From assembly GCA_029261905.1 (NCBI GenBank), contig JAJDAM010000714.1, forward strand, positions 1 through 23,727: DNA of 23,727 nucleotides, given 5' to 3'. Below, piece by piece: positions 16,064 through 22,690 of this stretch. A model generated the notes under the pieces. That model saw only the letters and a list, made by a program, of their open reading frames with translations, ran no database searches and was not told where the DNA came from. The number at the start of each line of letters is the position of its first letter. The stretch's first letter is position 1. The stretch comes from Deltaproteobacteria bacterium (lineage in GTDB: Bacteria; Myxococcota_A; UBA9160; SMWR01). The position numbers and the translations under genes are program-made.

Positions 16064-16085
16064 CAACTGGACTCAAGTCCAGTTG
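16064..16085. repeat. Palindromic repeat, copy 1, across the metallopeptidase stop codon
   Basis: CAACTGGACT (16064-16073) and AGTCCAGTTG (16076-16085) are exact complements around CA. The core 20-mer at 16065-16084 differs by one base from the palindrome at 22715-22734. The TGA of the metallopeptidase gene (16073-16075) lies at the centre of this palindrome. Confidence 0.75.
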
Positions 16086-18094
16086 CGCTCCACCTCGTCG
16101 GCACCCTCGGGCAAAATTCTCTGGCCGATCCGCTCGACGACGGGCTTCTTGACGCCGAGCGCGCGCAGGCGACTCTGTAGCCGCGAACGCTCGCGACGGA
16201 AGCGCCAGCCCCACGCCACCGTCTCGAAACAATCGAGGTGTAGCGCGGCGACCCGCGCGTGCTCCAGGTTGAGCGAGCGGTCCGCAGAAGTGTCGTAGCG
16301 GCGGAGAGCGTTCCGGGTCAGGCTCAGCGCGCGATCCGGATCGGGCAGGTGCGCCGGGCGAAGCGCTCCACCGGACACGGCGAAGAACGGTCGCGCCGCG
16401 GCGGCGGCAAGCACGGTGTTGAGCTTCGCCCCGCGCAGCGTATGAGGCCAGCGCTCCGCGACCTCGCGGATCACGTCGCGCGCCTTCGCAAGCCGATCTG
16501 CGTGCGAATCCTCGAGGTAGATCTGCAGGCCCACGTCGTCGGTGAAGAAGTCCTGTGCGAGGATTTCTGTTTCGGTCGACTGGGGCCAGCCGACACGGAT
16601 GCGCTGAATGTCGGAGAACGCACACATCCGGCCCGCACCCCGATACACGGCGCGAAGTTGATACTCGCCGGGTTCGTCGATCTGGAAGCCGTGAAGGCCG
16701 TAGCTGAGTGCAAGGCTCTCGCTGTAGCGGTCGAGCCCGTCTGGATTGCCGAAAGCAGCGAGACTTCGCGACACGGGGGACGCGACCCGGCACGCGAGCG
16801 GATGATGCCGACCGATGCTGCCGTTTGGGCGGCGGATCTCGATCGAGACGAGCCCGTGCTCCGGCTGCAATCGCGCGTCGACCTCGAGCGACTCGGAACT
16901 GCGGTTGCGCAGCCGCAACTCGACGTTCACTGGCTCCAGAAAGTCGAAGTACCGCTTCGAACGCAGCAGCAGTTCGAGAGGAGGCTGGTCACGCCCAACG
17001 GGCTCAGCCTCGAGGCCGGCGTTCCCGAAGGTCCAAGGTTCGCCGCCCATGATTACGCGCGATCGCTCGCCATGGCGGAGGTGGACGAGTTCGGCTTCGT
17101 CGAACCGGAAATCGAAGCGTTGCCAGAACTCGCCCTGACCGTGAAACAGGTCGTAGGTCTGCGGGTAGCCCATCCACGTGAGTGCGACGCCACGGCCCTG
17201 CTGCCAGGGATGGGGCAGATGAAAGGCATGACCGATCTCGTGAATCCAGGTATGCAGGAAGTTCCGCAACGCTTCCCGTTCGGCATCATTATTCGGCTCC
17301 GCGGCGGGGAGTTGCTGGAAGAGTGGGTGCTCGCGGAAGACGGCAATGGCCCGGCGCTCCGGACCCCGATCGCGTCCGCGTTGCCCCGTCGTCTCGAACA
17401 TGATCCCCGCCAGGTTCGGGTCGTCCGCGCGGCTCGCCAGAACCGCCCAGAGGTCCCAGCTCGGCCAACTACCCACTGCCCTGCTGAAGTGGTCCGACAT
17501 GGCGTCGTGAAGCTCCGCGGTGCTCCACGTGTCGAAATCGGGGTGGCTATCGTCGATCGGAGCTGCCGCGCTGGGTTCGATCTCGATCGCGATACCGGCG
17601 TCGGCATAACACGCCACCACGTCCAACGCGCGGCCTCCGTGTTCGTACACAGGGATCGTGCGGCCATCCGCGACCTTGGCGCAGACGTCGATTTCCAGCC
17701 GCAGCTCGCGACACGCGTTCCCGCTGTGAACGCACTCGAATGTGGTTGTCAGGACCCCAGCGTCTTGCAGCAAGACGCGTACCCGTGGCACACCTCCCAC
17801 GTCGGAGAACTCCAGCCGCAGCTGGCGTGGATCGGGGGCGCTGGAGCGCAGGGCGCCCTCGATCACTGTGGCGGTCGCGCCGACCTCCACACTGGGAGTG
17901 TCGACCACCCAGGACTCCACAAAGGTGACCCAGCGGCGCCCGGCCAACTCACTCTGCTCATAGAGATCGCCGCTGACCCGTCCCGTCACCGGCGAGGTCG
18001 GAGACAGCGGATCGACGTCCACCCGCAGATCGAGCCACAGGCTCCCAGCGGAGGGCGCCGTCGAGTGCCCCTGGTAGCGACCGCTAGTCGTCAT
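16073..18094 (-). CDS. Metzincin-like zinc metallopeptidase, third gene of hydrolase operon
   Basis: 673 residues from the ATG at 18094. A zinc-binding HExxHxxxxxH motif is present in WIHEIGHAFHLPHPW: His285, Glu286 (catalytic), His289 and His295. A candidate Met-turn, Met308 in LTWMGYP, follows 13 residues later, which supports a metzincin-like fold. Residues ~1-110 look beta-rich (LWLDLRVDVDPLSP, SGDLYE), and residues ~350-500 look like immunoglobulin-type beta domains (YFDFLEPVNVELRLRNRS, GEYQLRAVY). The C-terminal ~130 residues are helical with many Arg. No signal peptide is visible, so it either acts in the cytoplasm, leaves by a non-Sec route, or is released on lysis. The start lies 9 nt after the stop of the metallo-beta-lactamase gene, implying co-transcription. 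Its stop codon falls inside a palindromic repeat. The substrate is unknown. Confidence 0.8.
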   Translation of the reverse strand: MTTSGRYQGHSTAPSAGSLWLDLRVDVDPLSPTSPVTGRVSGDLYEQSELAGRRWVTFVESWVVDTPSVEVGATATVIEGALRSSAPDPRQLRLEFSDVGGVPRVRVLLQDAGVLTTTFECVHSGNACRELRLEIDVCAKVADGRTIPVYEHGGRALDVVACYADAGIAIEIEPSAAAPIDDSHPDFDTWSTAELHDAMSDHFSRAVGSWPSWDLWAVLASRADDPNLAGIMFETTGQRGRDRGPERRAIAVFREHPLFQQLPAAEPNNDAEREALRNFLHTWIHEIGHAFHLPHPWQQGRGVALTWMGYPQTYDLFHGQGEFWQRFDFRFDEAELVHLRHGERSRVIMGGEPWTFGNAGLEAEPVGRDQPPLELLLRSKRYFDFLEPVNVELRLRNRSSESLEVDARLQPEHGLVSIEIRRPNGSIGRHHPLACRVASPVSRSLAAFGNPDGLDRYSESLALSYGLHGFQIDEPGEYQLRAVYRGAGRMCAFSDIQRIRVGWPQSTETEILAQDFFTDDVGLQIYLEDSHADRLAKARDVIREVAERWPHTLRGAKLNTVLAAAAARPFFAVSGGALRPAHLPDPDRALSLTRNALRRYDTSADRSLNLEHARVAALHLDCFETVAWGWRFRRERSRLQSRLRALGVKKPVVERIGQRILPEGADEVERNWT

Positions 18095-18103
18095 CCCTGC
18101 GAG

Positions 18104-19552
18104 TCATTGCTCATCGATATCCGAGAAGGTCGGATACTCGAAGGCCTGGTCCTGTGTTGCCACCGTGTACCAGTCTCCGTTCAACGGAGCGAAGACGAGA
18201 ATGTCGCCGACCGGATTGTTCCAGCCGTTGCCATATCGGTCCGGGAAGACGCCGCCCGGCCACTCGTCGTCGTCCGCCGAGTGGGTCAACATCTGATCGC
18301 TGCCGGCCGCATGGAAGCGATCAGCAATCTCCTCTCGCGGATGCCCGTGGCGTGCGCCCGCCGAGTAGATCACGACCTCGGGCTCGAGTGCGTCGACGAG
18401 CGCGGGGATCGAGGAGTTGTGCGAGCCGTGGTGATTCACCACGTAAACCTCGACATCGGACTCGCGCGGCGGGGTCTGGCTCTCCCAGTGATTCACCATG
18501 TGGGCCTCGACGTTGGTGTAGACCTGACGGTTTTGGGTAACGATGAAGGGGGCGAAGTTCGGACTCGGGCCTCCACTCAGGTCGCCCGCCGTGAAGAGTT
18601 CAAAATTGCTTCCGACCGTGAACTCGAGGGCGATCGAGAAATCGTTCGGTGAGGCTTGCTGGTCGATGCGGTAGGTGCCCGGCGTCGCCGACTCCACATT
18701 CTCCAAAGCGCCGGGGTCATTGGCGGCAACATGGCCTGCCGTCGCCAACACTTCGACTGCAACGGCCGGTCCCATGTTGATGAGACCCGGTGCAAAACCC
18801 GCGGCAACTCGCCGTTGAAGGGTGCCGTTCGCGATCCAACGATTCGTCGAGTCGATGACCCATTGATGCGAGGCCTGGCGCACCGGCTTGAAGGCTTGCT
18901 CGCCGTCGCCCCGATCGATGAGGGTTCCCACCGTGAACCAGTCGGTGTCGCCCTCGAGCAGGCAGAAAACGCCGCCGCCCAGAAATTGGCGGGTGTTCCC
19001 GTTCGGGCTGGTGATGAGGCGGGGCGGCCCGCCCACGTGGTCCTGGTGGAAGTGGGACAACACCAGGTAGTCGACGTGATGGGCACCGGTCAGCTGCTCG
19101 ATCTCGTCGCGAACATGGACGCAGTTGCGGCGGGTGTTCCAGCCCAGCTCGCCGAGGTCGTAGAGCAGCGTGGTCACGTTCGGCCCGACTGGCGGGTTCG
19201 ATCGCTCGGGCGGTCTGCCCGGAGCGATCACCAGCATGCTGTCGGCCTGGCCAATCGAAAAGATGTGAAACTCCACACCGACCTGGTTGAGCAGGCTCTC
19301 TGGCAATGGAGCCGCGCCGGGGCCCTCGGCGAATGGCGTCGGCGCCGTGTGCGGCGTTCGCTCGAAGGCTCGCGCGCCGCGGTTCACGTGGCCAAGCGCC
19401 ATGTCTTTCTGCGCTGGAAGCTCGACTGTTGCGCCGGGCAACAACTTCGTGAAGTCAGGATCGGGATTGCCCTCGGCCGAGTCCATTCCCCGAACGTGCG
19501 CGCAGCTCATGGAAAAGAAGACGGCGACTAGCAACGAGAGAACGGTACGCAT
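18104..19552 (-). CDS. ComEC/Rec2-like metallo-beta-lactamase-fold lipoprotein, second gene of hydrolase operon
   Basis: 482 residues from the ATG at 19552, with AGGAGA about 11 nt upstream. The N-terminus MRTVLSLLVAVFFSMSCAHV is a signal sequence ending in a lipobox-like SMSC, so a lipoprotein is likely. The metallo-beta-lactamase motif HxHxDH is present as His167, His169, Asp171, His172 (LSHFHQDHVGG). Further metal-ligand candidates are TAGHVA, FTAGDLSGG and VNHHGSHNSS. The combination FSIGQADSMLVIAPG near the start of the fold, TAGD and NHHGSHNS is typical of the ComEC C-terminal-like hydrolase branch. Members include nucleases and uncharacterised extracellular hydrolases; no membrane ComEC core is present. 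It sits 39 nt after the subtilase stop and 9 nt before the metallopeptidase start, within one operon. Confidence 0.85.
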   Translation of the reverse strand: MRTVLSLLVAVFFSMSCAHVRGMDSAEGNPDPDFTKLLPGATVELPAQKDMALGHVNRGARAFERTPHTAPTPFAEGPGAAPLPESLLNQVGVEFHIFSIGQADSMLVIAPGRPPERSNPPVGPNVTTLLYDLGELGWNTRRNCVHVRDEIEQLTGAHHVDYLVLSHFHQDHVGGPPRLITSPNGNTRQFLGGGVFCLLEGDTDWFTVGTLIDRGDGEQAFKPVRQASHQWVIDSTNRWIANGTLQRRVAAGFAPGLINMGPAVAVEVLATAGHVAANDPGALENVESATPGTYRIDQQASPNDFSIALEFTVGSNFELFTAGDLSGGPSPNFAPFIVTQNRQVYTNVEAHMVNHWESQTPPRESDVEVYVVNHHGSHNSSIPALVDALEPEVVIYSAGARHGHPREEIADRFHAAGSDQMLTHSADDDEWPGGVFPDRYGNGWNNPVGDILVFAPLNGDWYTVATQDQAFEYPTFSDIDEQ

Positions 19553-19591
19553 CGGATGACGATCTCCTGGGTGAATGGATGCCGATCGATG

Positions 19592-22093
19592 TTAATTTAT
19601 CGACTGGTTCAGTCGAGACGATCCCGTCCGGCGAAGATGGGTGCGCAGGTCCTCGGAAGCTGCCGCGCGCCACAAGCGGGCCCCACTCGTCTTGGCGCCG
19701 CCCATCGCTCGTCGGGCTCGCGCGCCGAGTCGCCGACGCAGCCGCGGGTCGATCGCCAGCTGGAACGCCAGCTCGTCACCGACCTCGCGCAGGCGCTTTG
19801 CGACGCCCTTTGCATCCGTGTCGAGCAGTGCTTCGAGCCCGCTCATCACCTCGGCGCGAGAGAGCTGCGGAAACATCGCCTCGATCGTGGACAGGGAACC
19901 TTCGTCGCCCCGCCGCGCGCCGGCCGCCGCACGACGAGAGCGCCCACCGCGGTTTCCTCGCACCGCCTGGGTCGAGGGCAAGGGCTCGAGCAGGACTTTC
20001 TCTGCGTCGACGATGCCGGGGCCGAATTTGTCCGGGTCGAGGTGATCGCTCTTCTGTGCGGTTTTTGCGAGCACGGAGCGAAAGGCGTCCGCCATGTGCT
20101 CCCCGTACTTGTCGAATAGAACCTGCCAGCCATGATGGGAGATCCAGAGCGCGCAGACGCCTGCCACTGTGGCCGTCGCGTAGGAGGTTCCGCTGCTGCG
20201 CTCGACGAGATACTCGTCCACTCCCTTCTCATCGACGAGGGCTCGCCAGACCGACTCGCCGGGCGCCGTGATGTCGATGGCCCCGCCGCGCGAGGATCCC
20301 TTCCAGTGCTTTCGATCGGCGTTGCACGCCGCAACGGCGATGCACTCAGGGTAGCGAGCGGGCCAGATCACCGGGCGGAACGGGATCGAGTTGCCCGCTG
20401 CCGCAATCACGATCAAGCCCCGCTTGGTTGCAGCCTGGATCGCGCGGCGCAGGTGCTTGCTGGGTGCCGGCCCACCGAGGCTCATCGAGATGACGTGAAA
20501 GCCGTTGTCGGTCGCGTACTCAATGGCTTTGCGCACCCTTCGAAAGCTGAAGTGGACGACGCTGTTCGATACGCGCAGCGGTACGAGCTTTGCGTTGGGA
20601 GCGATGCCGCTCACGAAGGGCTCTCCGGTGGCGGCGGAATCCGCCGGCCCCGTCGCGCTGACGATCACGCTGGCCGTGGACGTGCCGTGATTGGGCCCGC
20701 CCGGAAGGAGATTGTCGTCGTCGAGTTCCGCTCGGGCATCGTCGTCGTCTGTGACGAAATCCCAATCCCTGATGGTGTCGATGGGGCCGCCGCCGACCTT
20801 CGGCCAGATTTCCGGGTGTTTCAGAAATCCCGTATCGGGATGCGCAATCGTGACCTGTTCGCCCTGGGTGTAGACCCAGGCTTGTTTGGCGCGGATCTGA
20901 TCGAGGCTCCATTCCGGCGGCTTGGACCCGTCGAGGTGCTTGGATCCAAATAGAAACATCCGTTGCCCGGGCGGAATGGCGTCGAGCGCCTCCGAGTCGG
21001 CTCGGAAGAACACGAAGTCGGGTTCGACGTCGACGATGCCCGGCTCCTCGCGCAGCGCATAACAGAGCTCCCAGGCGGAGGCGACCGAGACCGCCTCGCG
21101 CGGAATCAGCTCATAGGGCAACGGTCCATCGTCATAGAGCGTGTTGTTGGGTTCGAACGCGTCCCAATGCTGCGCCCAGCCGCTGCCAAGCGCGGCTTTC
21201 GCCGCAGCCTCGAGTACGTCGAGCGGGTCCGTCCTTCCGCCCCGGCGCACGTCGATCGTAAAGCCTTCGAACCAGGGGCCCGGCAGCGAGTCTTCCTCGT
21301 TGCGGTTGTAGAGCTTCCGGACGACGTCCTCCGAGCTCGTTTCCTGCTGGCGCCTGACGGTCCGGCGCGTCAGCCCGGCCGCGGAACGGATCGCCAGCCG
21401 CTCGCGTGCGGTCTTCTTCTTCTTGGGAGGCGGAGTGCGCGAGACGAACTGATCGTGGTCGCCGACGTCGGGGTCGTAGAAGCCGACGTAGCCGCCGGGC
21501 GCGACACCAAACGAAGGCAGCGAGCTGCCATCCTCGTTCTGTATTCCGAGAAAGTCGTTGCGCGACCCTTCCTCGTCGCTATCCGTGAAATAGAGCGGCA
21601 GGACGAAGTTAGAAACCTCGATTTCGTCGATGAAGTACGTCTGCGCCTGGACGGCGTCGCACATCTCGTACCAGTGGTAGACGAGGCGGTCCGGGGTCTC
21701 CGGGTGCGGCCCCTGAACGAGCAGGTTCGCCTCGGGATCCATGATGAGCTCGAGGGCTTCATGGGAAAGCGTCACCGTCCAGTCCTCGCCGAGTTGTTCA
21801 GAGAGCTGGGTGAAGACGATGCTGAAAGCAATCCCGCGAAAGTTCAGGTCGTGAAAGCCGAGCGCGTCGGCCTGCTGATCGACCTTGTCCCACAAATACA
21901 AGATGGCGTCGCCGCGAAGCTCTTCGGGCTTCTTCGGGTTCGGCTGGCGCCCAACCGCACCTTCGAGCCGCAGCTCACCAGAGCGATGCCAGTAGGGCGC
22001 GAAGTCCTCGGCAATCTGCCGGTTGATCGCCCGAAGAACCTCTTGCACATAAGTGTCGGTGTACTCGGAGTGATTGACGACGGAGATGATCAC
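19592..22093 (-). CDS. Subtilisin-like (S8) serine protease with N-terminal zincin-like domain, first gene of hydrolase operon
   Basis: 833 residues from a GTG at 22093. The complete S8 catalytic set is present: Asp420 (AHPDTGF), His469 (GPNHGTSTA), oxyanion Asn568 (AAAGNSIPF) and Ser637 (SSGTSYATATVAG). Residues ~1-175 are a separate domain with ILYLWDKVD, SHEALELIMDPEAN (His111, Glu112, Glu115) and YHWYEMCDAV, IEVSNFVLPLYF. The SHExxE...DP...E-x-CD pattern resembles a zincin-like metallopeptidase or its relic, which I cannot name. Residues ~285-400 (VASAWELCYALREEPGIVDV, then EPDFVF) look like a subtilase propeptide. Residues after ~690 are an Arg/Ala-rich helical tail. There is no Sec signal, so activation may occur in the cytoplasm or after lysis. 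A strong AAGGAG lies 6 nt before the GTG. Divergent from the monooxygenase-fold gene. Confidence 0.85.
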   Translation of the reverse strand: MIISVVNHSEYTDTYVQEVLRAINRQIAEDFAPYWHRSGELRLEGAVGRQPNPKKPEELRGDAILYLWDKVDQQADALGFHDLNFRGIAFSIVFTQLSEQLGEDWTVTLSHEALELIMDPEANLLVQGPHPETPDRLVYHWYEMCDAVQAQTYFIDEIEVSNFVLPLYFTDSDEEGSRNDFLGIQNEDGSSLPSFGVAPGGYVGFYDPDVGDHDQFVSRTPPPKKKKTARERLAIRSAAGLTRRTVRRQQETSSEDVVRKLYNRNEEDSLPGPWFEGFTIDVRRGGRTDPLDVLEAAAKAALGSGWAQHWDAFEPNNTLYDDGPLPYELIPREAVSVASAWELCYALREEPGIVDVEPDFVFFRADSEALDAIPPGQRMFLFGSKHLDGSKPPEWSLDQIRAKQAWVYTQGEQVTIAHPDTGFLKHPEIWPKVGGGPIDTIRDWDFVTDDDDARAELDDDNLLPGGPNHGTSTASVIVSATGPADSAATGEPFVSGIAPNAKLVPLRVSNSVVHFSFRRVRKAIEYATDNGFHVISMSLGGPAPSKHLRRAIQAATKRGLIVIAAAGNSIPFRPVIWPARYPECIAVAACNADRKHWKGSSRGGAIDITAPGESVWRALVDEKGVDEYLVERSSGTSYATATVAGVCALWISHHGWQVLFDKYGEHMADAFRSVLAKTAQKSDHLDPDKFGPGIVDAEKVLLEPLPSTQAVRGNRGGRSRRAAAGARRGDEGSLSTIEAMFPQLSRAEVMSGLEALLDTDAKGVAKRLREVGDELAFQLAIDPRLRRRLGARARRAMGGAKTSGARLWRAAASEDLRTHLRRTGSSRLNQSIN

Positions 22094-22099
22094 GGGCGT

Positions 22100-22105
22100 C
22101 TCCTT
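22100..22105 (-). promoter_or_regulatory. Strong Shine-Dalgarno AAGGAG for the subtilase GTG start
   Basis: On the minus strand AAGGAG sits 6 nt before the GTG at 22093, fixing a non-ATG start for the first gene of the operon. Confidence 0.7.
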
Positions 22106-22181
22106 CCTGTTCGGACTGAGAATTCACTATGACAGATCGCATCACAGGCTGAGAAGCGAAAGTCGCAACCGAAACATTCTC

Positions 22182-22207
22182 GTTACGCAAGACGGCTTGC
22201 GGGTAAC
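22182..22207. promoter_or_regulatory. Inverted repeat in the divergent subtilase / monooxygenase promoter region
   Basis: GTTACGCAAG (22182-22191) and CTTGCGGGTAAC (22196-22207) pair around ACGG, with two extra G in the right arm. Its place between two divergent starts suits an operator, but a transcribed hairpin is also possible. Confidence 0.4.
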
Positions 22208-22278
22208 GCCGAAGGGTGATGTCCTTCCACTGGTGGGAATGGGGTGCCAAACGAAAGCCCATCGATCATGATGTGCAC

Positions 22279-22284
22279 AGGAGG
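22279..22284 (+). promoter_or_regulatory. Consensus Shine-Dalgarno AGGAGG fixing a GTG start
   Basis: AGGAGG sits 7 nt before the GTG at 22292. The in-frame ATG codons at 22244 and 22268-22273 lie upstream of it and would place the site inside the coding region. Confidence 0.7.
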
Positions 22285-22291
22285 TGGAAAG

Positions 22292-22564
22292 GTGATCATC
22301 GTTTCCGGAAAACTCTTCGTTCGAGCACAAGACCGCGAAGCCTTTCTGACGGGCGCTGCCGAGGCAATGGCGATGGCCCGCAAAACAACGGGATGCCTCG
22401 ACTTCGTGGTCGCGGCGGACCCCATCGAACCGGATCGGGTCAACGTGTACGAAGCCTGGCAGTCCGAGCAGCATCTCAATGCATTTCGGCAAGACGGCCC
22501 AGGCGAAGACCTCTCTGCGTTCATTGTGCGCGCCGACATCGCGCAACACAAAGTCGCTCCATGA
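22292..22564 (+). CDS. Antibiotic biosynthesis monooxygenase (ABM) fold protein
   Basis: 90 residues from the GTG at 22292. The sequence has the ABM pattern: an N-terminal strand VIIVSGKLFVRAQDREAF, a helix ending ARKTTGCLDF, a central strand VVAADPIEPDRVNVYEAW, then QSEQHLNAFRQ and a final helix-strand. This is the dimeric alpha+beta ferredoxin-like barrel of the ABM/quinol-monooxygenase (YgiN-like) family, and GCLDF and NVYEAWQSEQHLNAF are close to the family consensus. Members include cofactor-free monooxygenases and haem-degrading proteins; despite the name, many have nothing to do with antibiotics. No signal peptide, so cytoplasmic. Divergent from the hydrolase operon and convergent with the HNH gene. 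A link to either is not shown. Confidence 0.82.
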   Translation: MIIVSGKLFVRAQDREAFLTGAAEAMAMARKTTGCLDFVVAADPIEPDRVNVYEAWQSEQHLNAFRQDGPGEDLSAFIVRADIAQHKVAP

Positions 22565-22690
22565 GCAGCGCCCCGGTCGAAGCCTTCCCCACCCCTCCCG
22601 CTTTTGGTGCGGATGCTGGTCTACAGCCATGCGTGAATATCGGCCGCGCTCGGGATGAAGCTCGAGGATGATTACATCGAACACCCTGCT

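Noticed and set aside
15975..16793. 272-codon minus-strand frame containing QLDLSPV, like the HNH C-terminus
   Set aside because: It overlaps the metallopeptidase gene in another frame. The shared peptide comes only from the common palindrome, so it is not a degraded HNH gene on this evidence.
16259..18652. 797-codon open frame on the plus strand
   Set aside because: It lies antisense to the metallopeptidase and MBL genes, whose minus-strand frames carry complete HExxHxxxxxH and HxHxDH motifs. It spans their junction, has no recognisable domain, and is a by-product of GC-rich codon use.
20963..22132. 389-codon open frame on the plus strand
   Set aside because: Antisense to the N-terminal half of the subtilase, with no domain and no ribosome binding site.
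22565..22690. Possible small gene after the monooxygenase
   Set aside because: The 126-bp gap between convergent genes has only short frames with no plausible start signal and no recognisable product.
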